Assembly: GCA_018702695.1 (NCBI GenBank)
Contig: JABIYR010000051.1
Span: 1-38,880 of the forward strand
From: Nitrospina sp.
GTDB taxonomy: Bacteria > Nitrospinota > Nitrospinia > Nitrospinales > VA-1
Direction of reading: 5' to 3'
DNA: 38,880 nucleotides
Below the pieces are notes generated by a model. It saw only the letters and a list, made by a program, of their open reading frames with translations, was not told the DNA's origin and did not search any database. Made by a program: the position numbers and the translations under genes. The first letter of the stretch is position 1. The number at the start of each line of letters is the position of its first letter. Positions 26,931-33,701 of the stretch are shown here, piece after piece.

Positions 26931-26974
26931 AACCTGTTCTGATCTCTTAAAGAGATTGGAACAGGTTTTTTTTT
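26931..26974 (+). terminator. strong intrinsic terminator after bfr
   Basis: AACCTGTTC and GAACAGGTT flank an inner ATCTCTT/AAGAGAT hairpin, and the stem runs straight into a T-tract of nine bases. It ends the bfr transcript 27 bases after the stop and isolates it from the Fur-controlled gene downstream. Confidence 0.9.
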
Positions 26975-27131
26975 GTCCAAGACAAGGGCTGTGTCCGAGG
27001 TTGAATGGAAAAGGACTGGAATTTGTAGATTTGAAGTAAAAATAAACTCTGCTAGGTATTCTATGAAAATCCCGCGATTTATGGACAAATAAGCCATCGG
27101 TAATAAATATTAAAAAAAACGTTGTGAGGGG

Positions 27132-27160
27132 TTGACAAGTCGCCCCGCCTTGTTTATATT
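27132..27160 (+). promoter_or_regulatory. consensus sigma70 promoter of the ferredoxin gene
   Basis: TTGACA at 27132-27137 (perfect -35), a 17-base spacer, and TATATT at 27155-27160 (-10, one base off consensus). Transcription would start near 27167, within the Fur site. Confidence 0.85.
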
Positions 27161-27177
27161 GATAATCATTATCATTT
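27160..27177. promoter_or_regulatory. Fur box
   Basis: TTGATAATCATTATCATT contains the perfect palindrome TGATAATCATTATCA and matches the classical Fur consensus GATAATGATAATCATTATC over most of its length. It sits at the predicted start site directly after the -10 element, so iron-loaded Fur should block transcription of the ferredoxin gene. Confidence 0.88.
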
Positions 27178-27193
27178 AGATAGCGGTGATCAA

Positions 27194-27451
27194 ATGCGAC
27201 AACAGAATGTGAAAATTTGTAAGGGAGCAGGGTGCAAAGCGTGGTCTTCCGACAAGATTGCTCGCGAATTGATAGAAGTGAATGAGGGCTTAGGGCCTGA
27301 AGGCATTCGTGTTTGTCGGGTGGCATGTATGAATGTCTGCGGGGGTGGAGCATCGGTGCGAGTTAACTCAAAAAATAAGATCGAAAAAATGAAATCGATA
27401 GAAGATATTTTGGAAGTTTTGGGTGTGGGGACGGCAGAGTTGACTGCTTAA
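27194..27451 (+). CDS. thioredoxin-like [2Fe-2S] ferredoxin, predicted Fur-regulated
   Basis: 85 residues. Cysteine pattern C9-x4-C14 (KICKGAGCKAW) and C45-x3-C49 (RVACMNVCGGG), with an extra Cys41, is that of thioredoxin-like [2Fe-2S] proteins (NuoE/Shethna type). The following GGGASVRV matches the C..GP.V.V core. The length fits a stand-alone electron carrier in the cytoplasm. It is preceded by a near-consensus promoter covered by a Fur box, so it should rise under iron starvation, an unusual setting for an iron-sulfur protein. The partner is not evident. Confidence 0.85.
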   Translation: MRQQNVKICKGAGCKAWSSDKIARELIEVNEGLGPEGIRVCRVACMNVCGGGASVRVNSKNKIEKMKSIEDILEVLGVGTAELTA

Positions 27452-27480
27452 GCACTAAAAAAATTTACCTTTTTTAATTT

Positions 27481-27495
27481 TGAGAACGGTTCTCA
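27481..27495. promoter_or_regulatory. Fur-like 7-1-7 palindrome ahead of the EAL gene
   Basis: TGAGAACGGTTCTCA is a perfect 7-1-7 inverted repeat, of the TGAGAA-xxx-TTCTCA form seen in many natural Fur sites. It lies 28 bases before the EAL start codon and 29 bases after the ferredoxin stop. A short T-run (TTTTTT) beginning five bases later also permits reading it as a weak terminator hairpin. Confidence 0.5.
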
Positions 27496-27523
27496 TAACA
27501 ATTTTTTAAGACAGGTCCTTATT

Positions 27524-28315
27524 ATGTTGATGCAGACGCAAGCATATTTTAAGAAATCTCTGGCGAGAAATATTTTATCAGGTCTGGAGCTAGGAGAGTT
27601 TACAGTTTACTACCAACCCAAGTTTGATCTGACTTCCAGAAAAATTATTGGCCTAGAGGCACTTTCCAGATGGTATGCCTCTGGGGTGGGGTGGATTTCC
27701 CCGGCTGAGTTCATCCCGGTTGCCGAATCAACGGGAGCAATCATTCCATTGGGCGAACGAGTATTAGTGACCGCTTGCAAACAGACGAAATACTGGCAAG
27801 AGAATGGTTATCCTGAGTTGTCGGTGGCGGTAAATTTATCGTCCATTCAATTAGAAGAGAAAAATATTGTTACAAGAGTGGAGGACATTCTGAGCCAAAC
27901 GGGCTTGGACCCACGCTATTTAGAGTTGGAGGTCACGGAATCTGTTTTGATTAAAAACTCTATATGGGCCTTGGAAGTTTTAAAGCAATTCAGAAAGATC
28001 GGTATTAAATTAGCAATCGATGATTTTGGAACGGGTTACTCTACAATTGGCTATTTAACCACCTATCCTTTTGACAGTTTGAAACTAGACCAAATTTTTG
28101 CCAAGACCATTCATCTCACGCAAACCCAACTGGTGGTCCGGGCGATGGCTAACCTAGCACGGCAATTAGGTTTGACTACTCTGTTGGAAGGGGTTGAAGA
28201 ACAAACGGAGTTGGTGATGGCTCGCCACTTGGGTTGCGATCAGGTTCAGGGTCATGCTATCAGTCCGCCTCAACCCGCTGGGGAAATTGTTTTGGCAATG
28301 GAAAATTACAGTTAA
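27524..28315 (+). CDS. stand-alone EAL-domain cyclic-di-GMP phosphodiesterase
   Basis: 263 residues, almost entirely EAL domain, with no sensor, GGDEF or membrane part. The catalytic set looks complete: EALSRW (Glu of EAL), AVNLSSIQL (Asn), LEVTES (Glu), IDDFGTGYS (Asp pair, loop 6), SLKLDQIF (Lys) and LLEGVEEQ (Glu). The last two motifs are slightly altered from SLKID and AEGVE. The closing CDQVQGHAIS matches the usual CDxxQGY. It should hydrolyse c-di-GMP to pGpG in the cytoplasm. Its position after a Fur-regulated gene and a Fur-like palindrome suggests iron-linked control of c-di-GMP. Confidence 0.93.
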   Translation: MLMQTQAYFKKSLARNILSGLELGEFTVYYQPKFDLTSRKIIGLEALSRWYASGVGWISPAEFIPVAESTGAIIPLGERVLVTACKQTKYWQENGYPELSVAVNLSSIQLEEKNIVTRVEDILSQTGLDPRYLELEVTESVLIKNSIWALEVLKQFRKIGIKLAIDDFGTGYSTIGYLTTYPFDSLKLDQIFAKTIHLTQTQLVVRAMANLARQLGLTTLLEGVEEQTELVMARHLGCDQVQGHAISPPQPAGEIVLAMENYS

Positions 28316-28488
28316 ATTCAAGAGAAGATAATTAAATATAAGGTAGTTGTAATAATGAACAGGGTAAACGTGATTTTGGCAGAGGTTCCATAAAATCTTT
28401 GCGTCTGGTTCTGCTTTACGGTAAAAGTTCTAGGTCGCTTGTTATTTAGTTGATATTTGTTAATAACCATTTACCAGTGGTTTTTCTT

Positions 28489-29061
28489 ATGGCATCTTTA
28501 AAATTTCTTTTAACTTTGGCGGTCATGGTCTCGGTGCTCTTGCTCGGACCAGGCTTTTCCTATTCGCAGGAAAAGGAATTACAAGTTCAGGTTTTTCTCA
28601 CTAAAAAACAGGCTCTTGAAATTGCTTTTCCAGGTGCGGATAAGGTGGAGCGAGAGAAAAAATGGTTGACGGATGAGCAAAAAACAGCCATCGCTGACCT
28701 GGCTATGCAAAATTTTGATGCCAACCGCGTGACTTTTTATGTTGGTAAACGCAATGATGCTCCAATGGGGTATGCAGTCATCGACCATGAGATCGGCAAA
28801 TCTTACCCGATCACGTTCATGGTTGTTCTCAATGTAGACGGAACGGTTCGTGATGTAGAGATCTTGATCTATCGAGAGCCACGCGGGTGGGAGGTTCGCT
28901 ACCCTTCTTTCATGGATCAATTTACCGGTAAGGATGCGGAGGCAGATTATCGTACGATCAACACCATTACCGGAGCAACGCTGTCGGTGAGGGCGATGGT
29001 CAAGGGGGTTTCCCGAATCAGTGCGGCTTATAAGGTTTTGTATCTTTCCGATAAACCCTAA
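28489..29061 (+). CDS. exported FMN-binding-domain protein
   Basis: 190 residues from ATG 28489; the listed ORF begins at an upstream TTG. Signal peptide LKFLLTLAVMVSVLLLGPGFSYS. The mature part carries an FMN-bind domain with YAVIDHEIGKSYPITFMVVLNVDGTVRDVEIL and ends with NTITGATLSVRAMVKG, the site where ApbE attaches FMN to a Thr in NqrC/RnfG-like proteins. The residue three before the Thr is Asn where Asp is usual. No Rnf or Nqr genes are in the window, so this is a free-standing extracytoplasmic flavoprotein. Its electron donor is unknown. Confidence 0.82.
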   Translation: MASLKFLLTLAVMVSVLLLGPGFSYSQEKELQVQVFLTKKQALEIAFPGADKVEREKKWLTDEQKTAIADLAMQNFDANRVTFYVGKRNDAPMGYAVIDHEIGKSYPITFMVVLNVDGTVRDVEILIYREPRGWEVRYPSFMDQFTGKDAEADYRTINTITGATLSVRAMVKGVSRISAAYKVLYLSDKP

Positions 29062-29133
29062 ACCTTTCTTTCCTTCCGGCAACTTAATGTTTATACTTTT
29101 CTTGATATAGCCCTCAATCGATTGTGAGCCATC

Positions 29134-29298
29134 ATGAAAATCTGGATTTCTATCATTGTTCTATTGGTTTCTGCTTGTGCCTCTTCACCCTTCAAGGGGG
29201 CAAACCCGTTTGAGCATACCGAGTTGCTTTTAGACGCGGAGGAGTCGATAGGAGGGCTGATAAATGTTTCGAAAGGCGGCTCCCGGAAAAATTTTTGA
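29134..29298 (+). CDS. lipoprotein N-terminus in a frame ending at an A5T5 slip site (5' part of SYLF gene)
   Basis: 54 codons, below the ORF-track cutoff. It reads MKIWISIIVLLVSACASSPF: a lipoprotein signal with lipobox LVSAC, then FEHTELLLDAEESIGGL, the normal start of a SYLF protein. The frame stops at TGA 29296 just after AAAAATTTTT. The rest of the protein continues in the -1 frame as the next entry. Either the gene is frame-disrupted, the read has a homopolymer error, or -1 slippage on A-AAT-TTT joins the parts. Confidence 0.7.
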   Translation: MKIWISIIVLLVSACASSPFKGANPFEHTELLLDAEESIGGLINVSKGGSRKNF

Positions 29299-29831
29299 GG
29301 CATACCAAGGCCATTGTCGTGTTTCCCGACCTGGTGAAGGCGGCGATGTTTGCCGGCGCACGGATCGGGAAAGGGGTGGTGATTGTGCGTTCGCCAAAAA
29401 CCGGTAAATGGAATCCCCCAGCTTTTATTAAATCCAGCCAGGCCAGTTGGGGGCTTCAGGCCGGAATCCAAAAAGCAGAATTGGTGCTGTTGGTGGTGAC
29501 CAACAAAGGCCTCAGGCAAATATTCCAAACTCGATACAGTTTGGGCTCAGGTCCGCAGATTGCGATTGGGTCGGTAAACAGATCGCTTGATTTAAACTTA
29601 GAGCAGCTTCTTGAGAATAATGATATTTTTGCCTATTCACGCATTGAAGGTTTGTTTGCAGGGCTTTCGTTTGATGGGACGATTATTTCATCTGATAAAC
29701 ACGCCAATTATGAGTATTACCAACAGTCAGTTTCTAACAGAGACTTGCTTGTAGGAAAAGAGGGCATCAAGATACCTGAATCGGGGCGGGCTTTTTTGAA
29801 AAGAATGAACAAGCTGGCTCCTCCTCTCTAG
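29295..29831 (+). CDS. SYLF-domain (Ysc84-like) protein, frame-disrupted 3' part
   Basis: 178 codons. Motifs of the SYLF lipid-binding domain: HTKAIVVFPDLVKAAMFAGARIGKGVVIVRSPKTGKWNPPAFIKSSQASWGLQAGIQ, then ELVLLVVTNKGLRQIF and the C-terminal YSRIEGLFAGLSFDGTIISSD. Bacterial members are exported or lipid-anchored. The TTG at 29295 is not a convincing start: family members need about 40 residues ahead of this point, and those are encoded in the other frame just upstream. The intact product would be a lipoprotein of about 230 residues. Its stop shares CTAG with the convergent glycosyltransferase. Confidence 0.8.
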   Translation: MRHTKAIVVFPDLVKAAMFAGARIGKGVVIVRSPKTGKWNPPAFIKSSQASWGLQAGIQKAELVLLVVTNKGLRQIFQTRYSLGSGPQIAIGSVNRSLDLNLEQLLENNDIFAYSRIEGLFAGLSFDGTIISSDKHANYEYYQQSVSNRDLLVGKEGIKIPESGRAFLKRMNKLAPPL

Positions 29832-30808
29832 CGATCTAAAAGAGCCTTGATCGCGTCTGCCACCCTTTCCAGACCTTTTCCATCTATCAATCGTTTGCCA
29901 GCCTGACTCATCTTTTGTAGTACTTCAGGCCCGGTTTTTAAAATCTGGGGAAGACGGGTTTCATCCCAAGACTCAGCCAATCCCAAATTAAGAGCGGCAC
30001 CTTGTTGTTCTGCGTGATGTGCTTTATCCGCTTGATGAGTGACTTGATTGATTACAAATGCTGGCGTGCCCACCGCCATAGCTTCATGCAGAGTGACCCC
30101 TCCAGCGCAGAATACGACATCATGCTCGAACAGGGTTTGTGCCATTTGCGTTGAAGACTCTAGCAGAGTCACCTTTTCATTCTGCATTTGCAAGGCTTTC
30201 AAGGCATCGATGTTTTTGCACCCCGGCCCTGTAAGAAGGGTTAGGCATAGACCCGGGTCAACCTGTAAAAGTTTTTCAGCCAATGTCGATGTCAGAGCGT
30301 GAGGGTCGGTGCCCCCGAATGTTAGTAAAGCTGATCGGAGGGGTTGCTTGAAAATTCGACTTTTTAAATGATAGGTTGCAAAATCGGGTGCGAGAACGCA
30401 ATGGGGATAGCTAAAAAGGGTTGGAACCGACACCAATTTATTTTCATCGAGATTGCAATCTATCAGTAGGTCGACATGATTTCGGCCTTCGCCTAAATCT
30501 TCAAAACTAACCACGGATTTTTTGTGGAGGTGGAATTGCTTTATAAAGTTTTCAGGCGTGTCTTGAATGTCTAAAACGAACAGATCGTGAGACTCGATGA
30601 TTCTATCTGTGAGAAGAAACGGGTCGGGTTGCGTTTGCCGGGAGAACCCGTGCTGGTCGAGCCAATTTTGTGCCGGGGCGTAATCCGGAATATAAAAGAC
30701 GATCTCTGCGCCTCGGTTTCGCAGGGCATTGGCGACATGCGTTTGCCGGACCAAATGGCCCATGCCTTGAGAAAAAGAGGTTTTGCAGAGTATTCCAATT
30801 TGGGTCAT
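29828..30808 (-). CDS. PseG/SpsG-like nucleotide-sugar hydrolase or glycosyltransferase (GT-B fold)
   Basis: 326 residues from ATG 30808. N-terminal GMGHLVRQTHVANALRNRGAEIVFYIPD matches the G.GH..R...LA..L motif of PseG/SpsG and MurG-like GT-B proteins. It is followed by SALLTFGGTDPHALTS and the C-terminal nucleotide-binding DVVFCAGGVTLHEAMAVGTPAFVINQ. Family members either transfer a sugar or cleave UDP-sugars during synthesis of surface sugars. It is the last gene of an operon with two other transferases, 23 bases after the GT2 gene. Acceptor and donor are not determinable. Confidence 0.82.
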   Translation of the reverse strand: MTQIGILCKTSFSQGMGHLVRQTHVANALRNRGAEIVFYIPDYAPAQNWLDQHGFSRQTQPDPFLLTDRIIESHDLFVLDIQDTPENFIKQFHLHKKSVVSFEDLGEGRNHVDLLIDCNLDENKLVSVPTLFSYPHCVLAPDFATYHLKSRIFKQPLRSALLTFGGTDPHALTSTLAEKLLQVDPGLCLTLLTGPGCKNIDALKALQMQNEKVTLLESSTQMAQTLFEHDVVFCAGGVTLHEAMAVGTPAFVINQVTHQADKAHHAEQQGAALNLGLAESWDETRLPQILKTGPEVLQKMSQAGKRLIDGKGLERVADAIKALLDR

Positions 30809-30831
30809 GATAGTCAAGTTCTGCGCCCGGT

Positions 30832-31803
30832 CTAAGAAGCGGTGTTGGTTCTCCGTTTGGAGGCCGAGTTGATATTGATCTTCAATAAAATCTCCCGATC
30901 GCTAAAGAGCACATCTGACTTTTCCTGTTTTCGTGCCTTGAGAATGAGCGGAAGTCGTTTGAGCGCCATATAAAAGGCGATCCAGAATCGGCTCTTCATT
31001 CGGAAGAGGTCGCGGATCAAAAAAAGAGGAATATAAAAGAGAAATTGAACGGTCATAGAACGATCCAATATATTCTTCCACACAAAAAGATAATTATTGC
31101 GCGCCGAAATCAGCCCGATCTGTCGCCGTTTTTCCTGTCGCGTGATGGTGGATTGCACTTTGTGATAAGCGACCGATTTGGGTTCATAGAGCACTTTCCA
31201 GCCTCTTTTTAGAGCGCGGTAAGAAAGGTCGATTTCTTCGTAATAGAGAGGATGATAGATGGGGTCAAATCCACCCAGCTTCAAATAGCGTTGTCGGTCC
31301 ACCATAAAAGCCCCGCCGCAAGCAAAGAGCGTTTGGCTGGAGTCATCTGGTTCTTTTTCGTAGAGATAAAAATGTCCATTTTGAAAATAGCCACCGCGAT
31401 TGCCGTAAAGAAAAGTGGTGCCATCGAAGGCATAAAATTTTCCACTGACCGAAAAGGTGTCTTTGTCGGCGACAAAATGTTCGGCGAGATGGGTGAGAGC
31501 ATCTTCATCTAATTTGATGTCGTTGTTCATGGGCATAATGAGGCGGGTTTTTGATAATTCAGCTCCGTAATTATTGGCCCCATGAAACCCGTAATTGACA
31601 GGTGTTTTTTCTGCTCGAACGATGGGGAACTCGCGGGCCAAAACCTCGAGGCTGTCATCGGAGCTACAGTCGTCCACCACCATGATTTCATATTTTCTCT
31701 GGCTGTCAAAGGCAACGGCTTTGATAACGCTAGGCAGGCATTCGCGTAACAGGTCGCGGCCGTTCCAGTTGGTGATGATCAGGGTGATATCGGGTGTATT
31801 CAT
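30832..31803 (-). CDS. family 2 glycosyltransferase, rhamnosyltransferase-like
   Basis: 323 residues. ITLIITNWNGRDLLRECLPSVIKA, EIMVVDDCSSDDS, VNYGFHGANNYGAELS, LIMPMNNDIKLDEDAL (the NNDI form of DxD), FACGGAFMVDRQRYLKLGGFDP and YYEEIDLSYRALKRGWKVLYEP mark a GT2 of the WcaA/rhamnosyltransferase type. There is one hydrophobic C-terminal helix (TVQFLFYIPLFLIRDLF). It overlaps the upstream glycosyltransferase by ATGA, so the two are translationally coupled. Likely role: extending a surface polysaccharide or glycan on the cytoplasmic side. Confidence 0.92.
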   Translation of the reverse strand: MNTPDITLIITNWNGRDLLRECLPSVIKAVAFDSQRKYEIMVVDDCSSDDSLEVLAREFPIVRAEKTPVNYGFHGANNYGAELSKTRLIMPMNNDIKLDEDALTHLAEHFVADKDTFSVSGKFYAFDGTTFLYGNRGGYFQNGHFYLYEKEPDDSSQTLFACGGAFMVDRQRYLKLGGFDPIYHPLYYEEIDLSYRALKRGWKVLYEPKSVAYHKVQSTITRQEKRRQIGLISARNNYLFVWKNILDRSMTVQFLFYIPLFLIRDLFRMKSRFWIAFYMALKRLPLILKARKQEKSDVLFSDREILLKININSASKRRTNTAS

Positions 31804-32852
31804 GAAAGTATCTGTTGAACTGCCGCTAATATTTCGACTTCCCCGTTCAAGGGGACTCTTCCCTTAACGGTCAAACCCTGAGCTGTCTTGATGGCTGTCT
31901 GCCAATCGCCAGGATAAAAATCTTCCTCGGTAATGAGTACCCCGGTTTCAGTAGTTTGTAAATATTCGCGAATCGCTTTGAATTCATAAAAATCTTTGCG
32001 TTCGCAGGTGATGACGGGCTTGTGGCAGGCGAAGGCCGACCCGATAGTGGAATAGCCTCCTTTGGTGCAAACCACATCCACGCTGGCGATGAGGTGCGAA
32101 AACTCGAACCGACTGTCTAAAACATGCAGGTTGGGCACGGGTGTATTGATCGCATCACGAGTCAGGTACAGGCAGTCGGTATGTTGAGCGAGGTTTTCCC
32201 ATAATACCGAATGAATGCCGTATTCCCCGAGGTAAATAAAAACCAGCGTTTTGTCGGCAAAAGAAGTGTTCAGGTCTTGCTCCAACTCTTTACGGATGTC
32301 ATGGCCTTTTTGAGCGATGAAGCCGACTTCTTGGGTTTTTCTAGCCTGAGGTTGGGGCAAATGGCATTGGGGAAGGATATGCAGGTCGGCGCAGGCAATC
32401 TCTTCTTTCAGTGTTTGCAACAAGTCTTGATGCTCTTCAGCCCCTGGTAGGTGGCTGTATATATCATGCCAAGTGAAATTTCCTATCAGGACGGATGGAA
32501 TGCCGAGGTCGTGCGCCGCTTTGATTGGCATGCTGGCAACATCAGAAATAACTAATGCGATTTGATTGTTTTTCAGCCAGTTTTTTTCCGCTTCCAGTGG
32601 TAAATTATTTTGAAAGTCTTTAAAACTTTTGAATGTTTCGGCTGCGTCCACTTGCAAGGAGCCGGAGTGTCGGCACCCTGTGTCGATGGCTTGAAGTGAA
32701 TGTTCGACGTCAAGGTAAGGCGCGAATAGAGGAGCTTCGATTTCCGATTTTATATGGACGTTAAAATGGGAAACAAGCTGTTTTAGAACCGGTATGGAAC
32801 GGGCATAATGCCCGTATCCATGACCGCTGATATAATAGGCAAGATTTTTGAT
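31800..32852 (-). CDS. GT-B glycosyltransferase (ISGHGxGH family), probable ATC start codon
   Basis: 350 residues if started at ATC 32852. The listed ORF (TTG 32657) removes the conserved N-terminus. The extra 65 codons read IKNLAYYISGHGYGHYARSIPVLKQL, matching the MKIAYYISGHGxGHxxR start of MurG-like transferases, and continue AIDTGCRHSGSLQ into the ORF. Upstream of ATC in frame there is no ATG, GTG or TTG before a stop. AAGG sits 6 bases ahead. The C-terminal half has VDVVCTKGGYSTIGSAFACHKPVITCE, the nucleotide-sugar site. Coupled by ATGA to the GT2 gene. Confidence 0.8.
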   Translation of the reverse strand: MKNLAYYISGHGYGHYARSIPVLKQLVSHFNVHIKSEIEAPLFAPYLDVEHSLQAIDTGCRHSGSLQVDAAETFKSFKDFQNNLPLEAEKNWLKNNQIALVISDVASMPIKAAHDLGIPSVLIGNFTWHDIYSHLPGAEEHQDLLQTLKEEIACADLHILPQCHLPQPQARKTQEVGFIAQKGHDIRKELEQDLNTSFADKTLVFIYLGEYGIHSVLWENLAQHTDCLYLTRDAINTPVPNLHVLDSRFEFSHLIASVDVVCTKGGYSTIGSAFACHKPVITCERKDFYEFKAIREYLQTTETGVLITEEDFYPGDWQTAIKTAQGLTVKGRVPLNGEVEILAAVQQILS

Positions 32853-32877
32853 TGCTGGCCTTAGAAAAAAGGAGGCG

Positions 32878-33531
32878 CTATTTGTCTTTTGCCGGTTTGT
32901 AGTCGAATTGGCAGACAGAACCCAATTGCGCGAATAGGTTGCTCAATTTCAAGTCCACATAGTCTTTTCGAGCTTCCCAAGGAATTTTGTCAAAAGCACA
33001 GGCGGTCTCGATATAGTCTGTTCTTCCGAAACGGATGAAAAACTGAGCGAACCAACATTGTTTCATTTTGTAGACCCAGTTTTTATCATCAACTTTTTTA
33101 TGCTCCAGCAGGAAATACCTCCAGGTGTGAACTGCATCCACCTGAGGTTGGTGATTTTCGACAAAGCTTTTAAACGGATTTTCGGAAGCCTTCTCTTGCT
33201 CGATCATTTTGTCGAGTTCGGTCTTCTTCCAATTTGCGAGAGCTGATATAACCATGACTCTGGCTTTATCGATCCTCACATTGGCTTCATCCAGCACATT
33301 GTGGGCATTGTAAATAAAAACCGCAACGGTGGTGAGGTATTGCTCTTCTTCGTTTAGTTTATCGCCTTTTTCATATTCCCAGATATCTGCGAATTTTGTG
33401 CGAATGAGTTCTTTATCAACTTCTGCATCCCCCACATCCAGATGCGCGAGAATGGGATCTACACGTTGTCCTGCGCTCTCTCGGCTAGCGGCTTCTGTCT
33501 CGTCCTGACTTAACTCTGTATTTTCATTCAT
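32878..33531 (-). CDS. protein of unknown function, first gene of the glycosyltransferase operon
   Basis: 217 residues from ATG 33531, with a longer listed form from 33570. It is soluble and acidic at the N-terminus (NENTELSQDETEAASRES). The remainder is helical, with MKQCWFAQFFIRFGRTDYIETACAFDKIPW, which faintly recalls the CP.A..F...G..E....C..D..W pattern of the ATC-hydrolase (PF14196) family. I would not assign that function. The 3' end lies 25 bases before the ATC start of the glycosyltransferase, so it probably belongs to the same transcript. Confidence 0.6.
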   Translation of the reverse strand: MNENTELSQDETEAASRESAGQRVDPILAHLDVGDAEVDKELIRTKFADIWEYEKGDKLNEEEQYLTTVAVFIYNAHNVLDEANVRIDKARVMVISALANWKKTELDKMIEQEKASENPFKSFVENHQPQVDAVHTWRYFLLEHKKVDDKNWVYKMKQCWFAQFFIRFGRTDYIETACAFDKIPWEARKDYVDLKLSNLFAQLGSVCQFDYKPAKDK

Positions 33532-33701
33532 AATGATTTTCAGGGAACAATCTGTTGAGGTTGAATTCAAGGTCGAATTTTAAATTTGCCAATTTGTTTT
33601 CTAAAATATCATAATCGGGTTTGATGTAGCAAGCGGCTTGATATTATAAGTGAGTGTGGGTTTGAATCTGTGGCAGGGTTGAAAGGACTGTGTATAAATA
33701 T

